Assembly (NCBI GenBank): GCA_021785435.1
Contig: JAJYFE010000010.1
Location: forward strand, 1 to 50,724
DNA length: 50,724 bases
Direction: 5' to 3'
From: Planctomycetota bacterium
Lineage (GTDB): Bacteria; Planctomycetota; Phycisphaerae; WQYP01
The translations under genes were made by a program, and so were the position numbers. Below, piece by piece: positions 1-7,713 of this stretch. Position 1 is the stretch's first letter, and every line of letters begins with the position of its first letter. The notes below the pieces were generated by a model. It ran no database searches. It was not told the origin of the DNA and saw only the letters and a list, made by a program, of their open reading frames with translations.

Positions 1-130
1 CGTCCAGGCATTGGCGGTCGTCGGCCCGGGGCCGACCACCGCCAAACCGGTGCGTGTTCACGTGCTTGGGCAACAACGGCACGATCTTCTCCCATAGCTC
101 GTCCGACATACGATAACGATTCTTGGTCAT
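1..130 (-). CDS. IS5-family transposase, N-terminal fragment (runs off the window)
   Basis: The start codon is at 130 and the frame stays open to base 1. The visible 43 residues begin MTKNRYRMSDELWEKIVPLL and continue with a Gly/Arg/Pro turn (FGGGRPRADDRQ). This matches the small N-terminal domain (DUF4096-like) of IS5-type transposases, in which 'ELWE.I.PLLP' precedes 'GRP..D.R'. The DDE catalytic part would lie outside the window. It would catalyse cut-and-paste movement of the flanking element. Assignment to the family is by motif recall only. Confidence 0.75.
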   Translation of the reverse strand, partial: MTKNRYRMSDELWEKIVPLLPKHVNTHRFGGGRPRADDRQCLD

Positions 131-200
131 CCGTACTCTCCTGTGGCAACCTTGCCACAGGATTTATACACCAATTACGGGTTATTCGGATAGGCTCTTA
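1..200 (-). mobile_element. End of an IS5-family insertion sequence
   Basis: The element runs off the left edge of the window. Its outer end is the minus-strand sequence beginning TAAGAGCCTATCCGAATAACCC at about 200-179, which resembles the GAGCCTATC..AA-type terminal inverted repeats of IS5-family elements. The transposase start codon lies 50-70 bases inside this end, as is usual for these elements. Only one end is present, so whether the copy is intact cannot be judged. Confidence 0.7.
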
Positions 201-232
201 GATAACGTCAGGCCTGAACGGATCCCGACTAC

Positions 233-284
233 GCGGCCATTTCAAGCGGTTGGTGCATGGGTGTCACGCAGGGCATGACGGGGT
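233..284. repeat. 52-bp imperfect direct repeat, copy 1 (left of the DUF488 unit)
   Basis: This stretch matches 2178-2230 with a perfect 22-base core (248-269 and 2193-2214, beginning GGTTGGTGCATGGGTGTCAC) and about five differences outside the core. The two copies lie in the same orientation on either side of the two-gene DUF488 unit, and copy 1 begins only about 30 bases from the insertion-sequence end. Confidence 0.8.
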
Positions 285-359
285 TGATGTGGAGACAGGA
301 GTACGCGCCGAGACGGAGGGATGCTGTCGGAGGTTTGGCTCACGGGCGCATCCAACATG

Positions 360-1217
360 TCATGCGGAGTCAATGGGGCCGAATAGGCCTGGAGCCGGCG
401 TGGTATTGTGGTCGTAACCTGCAATCTTTGGGTAGAAAACGCCTATGACGCCCCAAGTGTTTGGATGGGCGAGGATGGTTCCCACGAAGAAGTGCGTGCC
501 CCTGTCGGGGCCGCAAAGTTCGCGCAGGAACTTGTCACGCACTTTGTCCGCCGCTTCCTTGTGCGAGCAACCCTGGTCCACAAGTCTCCAGAAGAGCGCG
601 CCGACCTCCCAATCTTCGATCATCAGGCGGTGGCCGCGGCAGCGTGCATCGTCGCAATGGAACGTGTACTGGAACTTAAGGGGTACCTTGCGGGGAGGCT
701 CTTTGCTGACCGTTCGATTCTCCCACAGGCGCGCCTGCAGCAGCGCGGCTTTGAAGCCTGGCCTCCAATCGGCGTCGGCGGCGGAAACAACCAAATCCTC
801 CACGGCTTGGGGTTTGAATATGCCAAGGGACGTTCGGTCAGCCTTTTGCCGGTCGCAGAGTTCCTCCAGCGATGCCGCCTTGTTTACAAGTACGTACCGG
901 GCACGTTCGCCCCAAGCGCCCCGCCCGGTGTCGATCGGATCACCGATAGTGCGGATCGATCCGCAATCTGGCCGGTAGCTTTCTTTTCGCACATCGCGGC
1001 CTTTGTGTTTCCGCGCCAGCACTTCGATCCACTGATATTTTTTGTACTGCTGACTGAAAGGAAGATCGCGGAAATTAATTGGGTAAAGCCGGATGAAATC
1101 GCCGGCTTCGGTCACCCCGGCCGTGCAGACCAGTTCATCATATTTGGCCGAAGGGATTGGATAAGTCTTGACGGTAATTAAAACTTTGAGTTTTTCCATG
1201 CGCCCCACGCTCCGCAT
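360..1217 (-). CDS. Conserved protein of unknown function, partner of the DUF488 protein
   Basis: A 285-residue protein if translation starts at the ATG that overlaps the stop of the upstream gene by one base (TGATG at 1219-1215). A second Met six codons on (1199, MEKLKVLITVKTYP) is the alternative. The N-terminal third is strand-rich (KVLITVKTYPIP, then GDFIRLYPINFRDLP). The C-terminal half contains a CxxxxCxxH cluster (CDDARCRGH), a possible zinc site, followed by a helical stretch. I do not recognise a named domain. Tight coupling to the DUF488 gene says the two products act together. The surroundings (insertion sequence, HicAB, methylase remnant) suggest a defence or stress role, which is inference. 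Confidence 0.7.
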   Translation of the reverse strand: MRSVGRMEKLKVLITVKTYPIPSAKYDELVCTAGVTEAGDFIRLYPINFRDLPFSQQYKKYQWIEVLARKHKGRDVRKESYRPDCGSIRTIGDPIDTGRGAWGERARYVLVNKAASLEELCDRQKADRTSLGIFKPQAVEDLVVSAADADWRPGFKAALLQARLWENRTVSKEPPRKVPLKFQYTFHCDDARCRGHRLMIEDWEVGALFWRLVDQGCSHKEAADKVRDKFLRELCGPDRGTHFFVGTILAHPNTWGVIGVFYPKIAGYDHNTTPAPGLFGPIDSA

Positions 1218-2101
1218 CACAAATGAACGATCTCCAGATCGGCCGCCTTGGCCGCAGCGCTGGCGAGACGGCTGCGGTGGCAACAGCGAACGTCCTTCTC
1301 CACACACAGCAGTGCCGCGGGATGTTTGCGCATCAAAGCGCCAAGTTCTCGCGTTTCAACCGGATGGATAGGAAGCACGGTATGCTCATAGTGGTCCAGA
1401 AGGCGTTGATAGGAGTCATAATCGCTCAGGTCGGCCCGGGCGCTGCCCGGGATGCCCAGACTCGGCACATGGCGATACTCAAGGCCCAGCCGTTTGCAGA
1501 TTTCACCGAGGCGCAGCCGCGAAAAACCGTATTTCCTGGAGACCGGGTTGGCGCGAACATCGACCACAATTTCGATTCCGCGTTTTATCAGGTCGTTGAA
1601 GAACGCATCGACGGATTTGCCTTCATAGCCAACCGTGTACACGGCGGGTGAGGCCTTTCTCGGGCGTTCGACGGACGCCAGGTTGCGCTCGGGCAGTTCG
1701 CTGTTGAGGGCATACCAGGGATAGCGTGTGTACACGCTGTGCACCAATGAATTCTGATGCATGCTCCCATATCGGCGAAGAACATCGGTCACAGCGGCCT
1801 GGACGAGCATGGCCGGCTCGGTGGCCTGGCGATCAGCCGGGTCGTGCGTAAGCTCACTCAACGCAATCGTGTTCTCATCCGGTGCCACGTGGCCTTCCTG
1901 CCGCAGGGCCGCGAGTTCCCGATACAGGGTGAAGGAGAAGGGGCCGTACTTGTAAGGCAGAAAGTCGTAAAAGCTGGGGTCTTGGCGAACGACCGTCTCG
2001 TGGCGGAGTAAAAACACAAGTTTCACAAAGACCGTCGGAGACAGGGGATGCCCCGCTTGCGTAAGGAGATTCAATACCGTCTTCTGGCGCATCAGCAACA
2101 T
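1217..2101 (-). CDS. DUF488-family protein with Panacea/SocA-like N-terminal domain
   Basis: About 294 residues. The N-terminal half (MLLMRQKTVLNLLTQAG, then PYKYGPFSFTLYRELAALR) has the 'kYGPfs..ly..l..L' signature of the Panacea (SocA-like antitoxin) domain. After a linker the C-terminal half has DUF488 hallmarks: YTVGYEGKSVDAFFNDL, VVDVRANPVSRKYGFS and LLCVEKDVRCCHRSRLA (the Cys-x-Cys/His-x-R cluster). The open frame extends to 2272, but the extra N-terminus reads through the flanking direct repeat. The Met at 2101 therefore fits the domain edge better; 2137 is a second candidate. DUF488 biochemistry is not established to my knowledge. The gene is translationally coupled to the downstream unknown, which implies a fixed two-protein module. 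Confidence 0.75.
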   Translation of the reverse strand: MLLMRQKTVLNLLTQAGHPLSPTVFVKLVFLLRHETVVRQDPSFYDFLPYKYGPFSFTLYRELAALRQEGHVAPDENTIALSELTHDPADRQATEPAMLVQAAVTDVLRRYGSMHQNSLVHSVYTRYPWYALNSELPERNLASVERPRKASPAVYTVGYEGKSVDAFFNDLIKRGIEIVVDVRANPVSRKYGFSRLRLGEICKRLGLEYRHVPSLGIPGSARADLSDYDSYQRLLDHYEHTVLPIHPVETRELGALMRKHPAALLCVEKDVRCCHRSRLASAAAKAADLEIVHL

Positions 2102-2177
2102 ATATTTCCGTTTGGCCGCATCCCTGTCGGCCCTCATTCCTATTGGACAACGCCAAGCATGAACAAATTCCGATGAT

Positions 2178-2230
2178 GCGGCCATTTTAGCCGGTTGGTG
2201 CATGGGTGTCACGCGCGGCACGATAGGGTG
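2178..2230. repeat. 52-bp imperfect direct repeat, copy 2 (right of the DUF488 unit)
   Basis: Second copy of the repeat at 233-284, in the same orientation. It lies directly upstream of the DUF488 gene, so the open frame of that gene artificially extends through it. It could be the scar of a duplication or of an element that carried the two-gene unit. Confidence 0.8.
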
Positions 2231-2268
2231 AGCAGGATAGATGGACCGGATAGGTGTTTGCCGTTGCT

Positions 2269-2493
2269 TCACATGTCCAAGAATTGATCTACATCTATTT
2301 GTGCTTCGCGGAGAATGGCCCGGAGGGTGCCTTCAGCCATATCTTTGGCGTGGTGGGGAAGTGTGACTTTGCGTCCCGTCGAGGCGTGCCGCCAGATTTC
2401 ATAGCGTCCGGCCCCGGTACGATCGAAACTCCGCCCGAGGGATCGTAGCTCGGCCGCAACCTGGCGGTACTTAAGACCGGCCAGCCTGCCCAT
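2269..2493 (-). CDS. hicA: HicA-type mRNA interferase toxin
   Basis: A 74-residue protein of YcfA/HicA type. It opens MGRLAGLKYRQVAAELRSLG and carries the fold's conserved core 'E.WRH.STGRKVTLPHH' and a final helix GTLRAILREAQIDVDQFL. HicA toxins are double-stranded-RNA-binding-fold ribonucleases that stop translation until bound by HicB. The length is normal for the family. The gene overlaps hicB by one base (TAATG at 2495-2491), so the antitoxin is translated first and the toxin is coupled to it. The catalytic His is present in the WRHAS segment. The pair looks intact. Confidence 0.85.
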   Translation of the reverse strand: MGRLAGLKYRQVAAELRSLGRSFDRTGAGRYEIWRHASTGRKVTLPHHAKDMAEGTLRAILREAQIDVDQFLDM

Positions 2494-2738
2494 TATGGCA
2501 ACCCAATCGGCACGAGAAGTTCGCGTGGCACAGCGGCCTGCCGACGCAGCGCCTCCGGGAGCAGATCTCCGTGCTCCAGGCAGGATTCGGCGATCTTCCG
2601 CGCCAGGGACTGGGCGATCTGGGCGGCTTCGGTAACCGAACGGCCCTCGGCCACCAACCCTGGTACGTCCGGGCTGGTGGCGACGAAACCGCCCTCCTCC
2701 AAGGGTTCAATGTGCAAGCGAATAATCATCTCGTCCAT
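2493..2738 (-). CDS. hicB: HicB-type antitoxin
   Basis: An 81-residue protein from the Met at 2738 (MDEMIIRLHIEPLEEGGFVA). The longer open frame up to 2771 adds eleven residues without family character. The sequence has the HicB partial RNase-H fold pattern: 'I.PLEEGGFVATSPDVPGLVAEG.SVTEA...A' followed by a C-terminal helix. No separate DNA-binding domain is visible after it, so autoregulation, if present, would use another surface. It neutralises HicA encoded immediately downstream. The bicistronic order antitoxin-toxin with a one-base overlap is less usual than hicA-hicB but occurs in the family. Confidence 0.85.
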   Translation of the reverse strand: MDEMIIRLHIEPLEEGGFVATSPDVPGLVAEGRSVTEAAQIAQSLARKIAESCLEHGDLLPEALRRQAAVPRELLVPIGLP

Positions 2739-2812
2739 GCGGCAGCCTCTAGCGCAGTCTTGAATACACATTTAAGTATAGCACACTGGCTGCCGCGGGT
2801 GAGTTTTCGCTG

Positions 2813-3055
2813 TCACGGGTGGTCCTCCATGGGGAAATCGAGCGATGCCAGGTTTTTGCGAATCTCTTTTTCCAACTTCGCTGATTCGGCGAATTGTTGG
2901 GAGATCTCCGCGGCCAGGCGTGTAATTTTTCCATCGAACGGCTCGCCATCGTCCTGCGCCTGCTCAGTTCGCGGCGCGGCCCCAGGCTCCGGCAAAGCCG
3001 CCTGCCCCCCGGCACGCGCCACCGCGCCTGCCAGTGCCCGTTCGATGTGCTCAGG
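2813..3055 (-). pseudogene. C-terminal remnant of a type I restriction-modification methylase (HsdM)
   Basis: An 80-codon open stretch follows an in-frame stop at 3058-3056. It reads PEHIERALAG, then a low-complexity linker, then 'DDGEPFDGKITRLAAEI', 'QFAESAKLEKEIRKNLASL' and 'DFPMEDHP'. The pattern GEPF(D/E).K...L.......A..LE..I..NL..L is the characteristic C-terminal helical tail of HsdM N6-adenine methylases. Nothing upstream encodes the methylase core, so this is a stump left after deletion. It is direct evidence that a restriction system once stood here. Family assignment is from memory of HsdM C-termini. Confidence 0.5.
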
Positions 3056-3086
3056 CTAATATGCAGCTGCCGTGCCATCGGACGCC

Positions 3087-3398
3087 TTACAGTGCATGGT
3101 TGGCCAGCATCTCAGCCAGAGCGCTGATAATAGCGAGCACGCCGATGAGGATGATGATCTTCATGATGCCGCTGCTTACACCGGCAGCGATGTCCTGGCG
3201 GGACGTCGAGCGGGGAGGCGCCCCCCGCGCCGGCTCGAGCCGCGCATGGCACGCCGCGCAGACCAGGTTGCCGCGCCATGTCCGCGGCGTCTCCAGGCTT
3301 CCGATCCGCTGGTGGCAGTTCGCGCAGCACCTCGCCTCGGGAACCGACTCGCGCCCATCGCCAGGCTCCGTGAACTTCCATCCCGATGGGTTTCCCAT
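3087..3398 (-). CDS. Small zinc-ribbon-like protein with C-terminal membrane anchor
   Basis: A 103-residue protein. The start at 3398 is fixed by a strong ribosome binding site (AAGGAGGCGGATCATG). There is no signal peptide. Residues about 24-55 hold two Cys pairs (CCANCHQRIGSL and LVCAACHARLEP) spaced like a four-Cys zinc ribbon. The last 25 residues (MKIIILIGVLAIISALAEML) form one hydrophobic helix, which suggests a tail-anchored protein with the ribbon in the cytoplasm. Both pairs also read CxxCH, the haem c attachment motif, but with no export signal a cytochrome is unlikely. The function is unknown. Confidence 0.6.
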   Translation of the reverse strand: MGNPSGWKFTEPGDGRESVPEARCCANCHQRIGSLETPRTWRGNLVCAACHARLEPARGAPPRSTSRQDIAAGVSSGIMKIIILIGVLAIISALAEMLANHAL

Positions 3399-3409
3399 GA
3401 TCCGCCTCC

Positions 3410-3724
3410 TTAGTCTTTTTCCTCCGCGCCGCGGCGGCACGCCCGCCCAGCCCTGGAGGGGACCGTTTGGGGCAGCCGCGCGCCCCGCGCGGCTGGATTA
3501 GCTATTTCCGAAGGGAGCGCCATACCTACATCCAATTGCCGCGACTGCCCGTTGCTCGTCGCCCTCGACCCGATAGATGCCTTCCGCTCGCGTGACGGCA
3601 CCCGCCGCATCCCGATATCCCGGCCCCACTGCGGCGTGTTGCGCCGCAGCGCTTCGATCCCGCGATAGCGCCTATTCTGATGCTCCCGCAACGCCAAGCA
3701 GGCAAACAGTTGCGGCAGGGTGAA
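3410..3724 (-). pseudogene. Decayed transposase fragment
   Basis: Without an ATG start, this frame reads FTLPQLFACLALREHQNRRY then RGIEALRRNTPQWGRDIGMRR before losing sense after about residue 60. The pattern 'F.LPQL.A.L.L.......YRG.E.LL...P.W...IGM.RVP' is the N-terminal region of DDE transposases of the IS4/IS5 superfamily. The remainder (rich in Arg, Ala and Gly) looks frame-shifted, and no catalytic part follows. Confidence 0.45.
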
Positions 3725-4153
3725 ATCGCGGCGACCTCCGGACTAAAATAACCATTTGCCGTCCTTACCCCGCTGCGCGAAACTGGCACACTGGAAACGG
3801 CGCTGGCGCCAAATCTATCATGCACCCCGCCAGGAGCCAGTCCAGTGTGTCGCAGAGTTCCTCCACCTCGGCATCGGCCACGCCCAACGTGGCGGCCAGG
3901 GTGGAATCCTACCAATGCCGAGCGCAGGCCAACTTGCTACATCTACATGGGAACACGATGAAGCTGGCATAAGACTGCATCTCCTGTAAGCACACGAGGT
4001 TATGAACGAAAAGGCATGATTTTTGGGGCCGAACTCCGGACTGACCCGCAGCCGCGCCAATTCTACGGGACGTCCGATTGTGATTATCCCGTATGGTGTT
4101 GGCGTTTCCGCCGATCGCGTATCCCTTTAATTATGCGCGTCTGTATATCATCA
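3725..4153. other. Gene-free stretch with traces of another decayed reading frame
   Basis: No intact gene is visible. On the minus strand around 3910-3815 one frame reads DSTLAATLGVADAEVEELCD then TLDWLLAGC, which looks like real protein (amphipathic helices) but is bounded by stops on both sides. It may belong to the same or a second dead transposase. The remainder up to the sulfatase stop codon shows no motif that I can name. Confidence 0.3.
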
Positions 4154-5626
4154 TCACGTGTCGTTCCGGTAGGGATGCGTGATCACTCGATCCGCCGGCT
4201 GGCGAACCAGTTTTCCATCTTGCGTCAAGCCGCAGTCGCGCTGGGCCAACAGCGACACCAGGTGGTGACGCCACAGGTTCAATTGCGGGACATGTTGTGG
4301 GGAGCCGGCCAGATCATGGCATTCGCCCGGATCCGCGGTCAGGTCAAACAGTTGTTCACGGTCCAGATAGGGGAACCAGATATACTTTTCCCGGCCGTCG
4401 GTCAGGTAATGATTGACCTGGTCCGGGTGGTAAGCCAGGCCATGCTCGCCGTGCAGGTAGGGCCGCCAAGAGACATCCTTTTGTCCTCGCACCAGCGCTA
4501 ACAGGCTTTGGCCCTGACAGGTAGACGGCACCGTGAGGCCGGCGGCATCCAGAAGCGTGGGCATCACGTCCCGCAGTTCCACCACCTGCTCCAGCACCTG
4601 CCCGCGCGGCGCCTTCCAGGCATTCGGCAGGCGGACCATCATCGGAATGCGGGTCGCCCCTTCGTAAGCGTAGGTTTTGCGCCACAAGTGATGATCGCCC
4701 AACATGTCGCCATGGTCGGAAAGAAATACCACCAGCGTGTTATCCCAGGCTTCGCGGTGATGGCAGTGCATTTCCAGAAACAGACGGCCAATCTGATGGT
4801 CGATAAAGGTGATGTTGCCGTAGTAGCATGCCCGCGCCCGGCGGATTTCCTCCGCGGAGCGGCGGCCCCGCCAGGCGTCAATTTTTACCGCTTCGGCCGG
4901 ATCGTCATGAACGGACGCCCAGGCCCCGACGTAGGGATCCGGGATGGGCCGGTCTTTATACAAATCGTAGTAGCGCTGCGGCGGATCATAGGGGCTATGC
5001 GGTCGTATAAAGCTTACCTTCAGGAAGAACGGCTTGGTGGGATCGCGTCGATCCAGAAACTCAATGGCCTGCTGGGCCGTCCAGTGCGTCGGGTGCAGGT
5101 GCTCGGGCAGGTGGCTGGGGCGCGCCACCCAGGAGTTCCAATCCAGGCCATGGTCGTGAATTCCGTAGCTTTCCGCCTTGTGCTGCTCGAACCAGCGCTT
5201 GTAGTCGGAAATCTGGCCCGGTTGATCCATATGGTGCTCATCCAAGATCGTATGGTGAAAGCCGTTGAGCGCTCGCGCTGGCGTAAAGTGCATCTTGCCG
5301 ATGCCCTGGGTGTGATAGCCGCCCCGCGCCAGCTCGCCCGGCAGGGTGTGCGCATAATCGGATCGGATCGTCCCCCAGACCCCGGAGTTCATTCCCAACA
5401 GGCCCGTGTGCCACTGGTCCATGCCGGTCAGCAACGTGGCGCGGGCGGGGATACAGGATGGCACCGCACTGTAGGCGTGGCGGAATCGCGTGCCCTCCGC
5501 GGCCAACTGATCCAGATAAGGCGTTTCCAGCACCGGGTGGCCGTCGCAACCCAGACAATCTCCGCGCTGCTGATCGGTCATGATCAGCAGAATATTGGGG
5601 CGGCCTTGTGCGGGGAAATGGATCAT
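4154..5626 (-). CDS. Sulfatase (formylglycine-dependent, S1 family), copy 1
   Basis: A 490-residue alkaline-phosphatase-superfamily sulfatase. It opens with the metal-binding strand RPNILLIMTDQQRGDCLGC. The formylglycine motif is C58-I-P-A-R62 (PSCIPARATLLTG), so activation needs a formylglycine-generating enzyme. Further active-site elements are GIGKMHF, KPFFLKVSFIRPHSPYDPP and the metal-binding FLSDHGDMLGDHHLWRK. No signal peptide is evident, so it may act in the cytoplasm or be exported in another way. The start at 5626 has AAGGATTATT just upstream. It would remove sulfate esters from a sugar or glycan. A close paralogue lies at 20054-21544 (same fold, same C58). The neighbour upstream encodes a secreted GH123-like protein. 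Confidence 0.9.
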   Translation of the reverse strand: MIHFPAQGRPNILLIMTDQQRGDCLGCDGHPVLETPYLDQLAAEGTRFRHAYSAVPSCIPARATLLTGMDQWHTGLLGMNSGVWGTIRSDYAHTLPGELARGGYHTQGIGKMHFTPARALNGFHHTILDEHHMDQPGQISDYKRWFEQHKAESYGIHDHGLDWNSWVARPSHLPEHLHPTHWTAQQAIEFLDRRDPTKPFFLKVSFIRPHSPYDPPQRYYDLYKDRPIPDPYVGAWASVHDDPAEAVKIDAWRGRRSAEEIRRARACYYGNITFIDHQIGRLFLEMHCHHREAWDNTLVVFLSDHGDMLGDHHLWRKTYAYEGATRIPMMVRLPNAWKAPRGQVLEQVVELRDVMPTLLDAAGLTVPSTCQGQSLLALVRGQKDVSWRPYLHGEHGLAYHPDQVNHYLTDGREKYIWFPYLDREQLFDLTADPGECHDLAGSPQHVPQLNLWRHHLVSLLAQRDCGLTQDGKLVRQPADRVITHPYRNDT

Positions 5627-5727
5627 AATAATCCTTGGGCGAACTTCGGGACTTCCCCACTATATTAGGCTTGACCGGTACCGTCCACGTTTCCGCGCCG
5701 TACACGCCGGGGGCGGGGCGTTTGTTT

Positions 5728-7584
5728 TCACTTGCTGGCGTTTTGCAGGGTAATGATCGCCTCGGCAATGTGGCGGCGCAGAGCCTGCCACTGCGCACCG
5801 GTATAGGATTCCGCCAGAGCGTGAATCAGCGGCGATTCGGCGGGCGTGCCGCATCTCGCGTTGAAGCCGCCATTCCACGTTTTCCGGATCTTTTCCAGCG
5901 GCGCGGTGATTCGGTTACGCAGTGCGTCCAGGACCTTCTGTGCGGCGGCAACCGCCTGGGGCTTGGCGTTTTTTTCCTTGGCCATCAGATACTGTAGTGT
6001 CGCGACGTACCGCAAGTCATCGCCGCCTTGGCGCATCGCCTCCCATACCCGAGTCGGCACCAGGTCCAACGGGTGGCCGTTAAGCCCCGGAAACGCCATG
6101 CCGAAGTCGCTCCCGTTTCCGTCGGTATCGTTGTATGGATTGCCCTGGAAGGATTGGTAAATGTAGGGCGCGTTTACGCGAAATGGGCTGACCCATAGAT
6201 AAAACCCGTTGATGATGCGGGCCCATTTAGCGGTGAAGTAGGCGCCGCGATCGTTGTAGTACAACCACGCCACGTCGCCGGCTTTCGCCAGTTCGTGCTT
6301 GTATTCGGCGATTGAGTGTCCCCTCGCTAACCACCACTCGAACGTGTAGCCGTGGTTCGCGAGAATATTCGCGTACGGCTCAACCTCGTGGCGCCACCGA
6401 TCGGCGCGATTATTCTCCGTGTCGATAGTGACGTACAGCGGCACCTGCGGAACCTGCCGCACCGCCTTGGCCAACTCAATGTACCAAGGCAACAGGCCGT
6501 TATTGAACACCTCATCCAAATGCGTGACCGCCAGATGCAGCGTCGGAAACGAGGCTTGGAGGTGAAGCACTTCGAGCATCGCCTGTTTCGCGAGCATCCA
6601 GAAACGCCGATTACGCTTAAGCACCTTGGGGTGGGCCTTCACCTGGTGAAGGCCCAGATAACGGTACAGGTACCGCTCGGCAAGCCCGTCCTGGATGACG
6701 ATCGTGCCGGTCATGCCCGAAGCGCGGATCAGGTCCAGACCTTGGCGCACCGCAGTGAAATCGGGACGGAGCACTTTGCCGCGGAAAACATACTCGATCG
6801 TCAGATCGGTCACCAAGTTGTTTACACCATGGGTCCGCAGATCCTTCAGCCACGCCTTTACGAGGCGGGGATGGTTCAGCGAGCGATCCATGGAGATGTA
6901 AATGCCTAAGCTTTTCGCCGGATTCAGCCGGAGATGAAACGGATAAACCGTCAACCCGATGGGGCATTGGGCTTGCCGGCCCTTTGCCGCGACGATGAGC
7001 CGGCCGTGGTAGTCGCCCGGCTTCGCATTCGCCGGCACGTGGGCGGTCAACCAGATTTCCGCGAACCCATCGGCGGCGATCGACCGCGGCCGCCAGCGTG
7101 GCAGGAAGCGCCCGACGACCCGTGTGTCTGTTGGCGGCGCACTGTACACCTGGCGCACTGGCGTGCGCACCACGCGCCGCACGGTGAAACGACTCGCCGC
7201 AATGGCGGCCCCCTGCGGACCGGTGAGGTCCGTGATGTACACGGTGGCCTTCCCCAGCGCCGCCGACGCCAGAATCAGGCAGGTTGCCGGCACGGCTTCG
7301 CCCGGCGCTGCCGCCAGCGTGACTTGCGGGTGAACGGGAATCCGCGGCGCGACGCTCGGATTGAAGTCGTCGAGGTAGGATTTTGGAACCAACCACATCC
7401 CACTGGCGCTGGCCGGCACCCGGAAGCCAAGCCGATACACGCCCGCCGGTCCGTAGCGGGCGATCTCGGTTCGCCGCCACGGCGGCGGCTTACTACTTGG
7501 CGCCGCACCTGTGGACAATAGACCAGCCACCAGACATCCCAGTGTCGCTAAGAGGGTCATCCGAATCAATACGTGTCTCCTCAT
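5728..7584 (-). CDS. Secreted glycosidase-like protein (GH123/DUF4091 type)
   Basis: A 618-residue protein with an N-terminal signal peptide (RHVLIRMTLLATLGCLVAGLL). Residues about 30-215 are strand-rich, with a bacterial NEW-type beta-sandwich ending GDYHGRLIVAAKG and LTVYPFHLRL. From about 220 a TIM-barrel-like region follows: GIYISMDRSLNHP, then LHLAVTHLDEVFNNG near residue 350. The adjacent Asp-Glu matches the DE pair used by GH123 N-acetylgalactosaminidases in substrate-assisted catalysis. FEWWLARG and WLYYNDRG are further barrel strands. It probably hydrolyses a glycan outside the cytoplasm, next to a sulfatase that may prepare the substrate. Family placement is by pattern, and DUF4091 is an equally good label. 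Confidence 0.65.
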   Translation of the reverse strand: MRRHVLIRMTLLATLGCLVAGLLSTGAAPSSKPPPWRRTEIARYGPAGVYRLGFRVPASASGMWLVPKSYLDDFNPSVAPRIPVHPQVTLAAAPGEAVPATCLILASAALGKATVYITDLTGPQGAAIAASRFTVRRVVRTPVRQVYSAPPTDTRVVGRFLPRWRPRSIAADGFAEIWLTAHVPANAKPGDYHGRLIVAAKGRQAQCPIGLTVYPFHLRLNPAKSLGIYISMDRSLNHPRLVKAWLKDLRTHGVNNLVTDLTIEYVFRGKVLRPDFTAVRQGLDLIRASGMTGTIVIQDGLAERYLYRYLGLHQVKAHPKVLKRNRRFWMLAKQAMLEVLHLQASFPTLHLAVTHLDEVFNNGLLPWYIELAKAVRQVPQVPLYVTIDTENNRADRWRHEVEPYANILANHGYTFEWWLARGHSIAEYKHELAKAGDVAWLYYNDRGAYFTAKWARIINGFYLWVSPFRVNAPYIYQSFQGNPYNDTDGNGSDFGMAFPGLNGHPLDLVPTRVWEAMRQGGDDLRYVATLQYLMAKEKNAKPQAVAAAQKVLDALRNRITAPLEKIRKTWNGGFNARCGTPAESPLIHALAESYTGAQWQALRRHIAEAIITLQNASK

Positions 7585-7713
7585 CTATTATGCCCTGGGA
7601 GTGACTGTCTTTCGGGGAGCGTCGTCGTTCAGGCCGTCCTTCGGGCGGCGCCTGCACAAGCTTCGACGCAGGGTGGCCCCCTGTTCCTTGGCGTGCCGCG
7701 TCACCCCGTCAGG

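Noticed and set aside
3087-3398. Dihaem cytochrome because of two CxxCH motifs
   Set aside because: No signal peptide, and the spacing and surrounding residues fit a zinc ribbon; the C-terminal helix is a membrane anchor.
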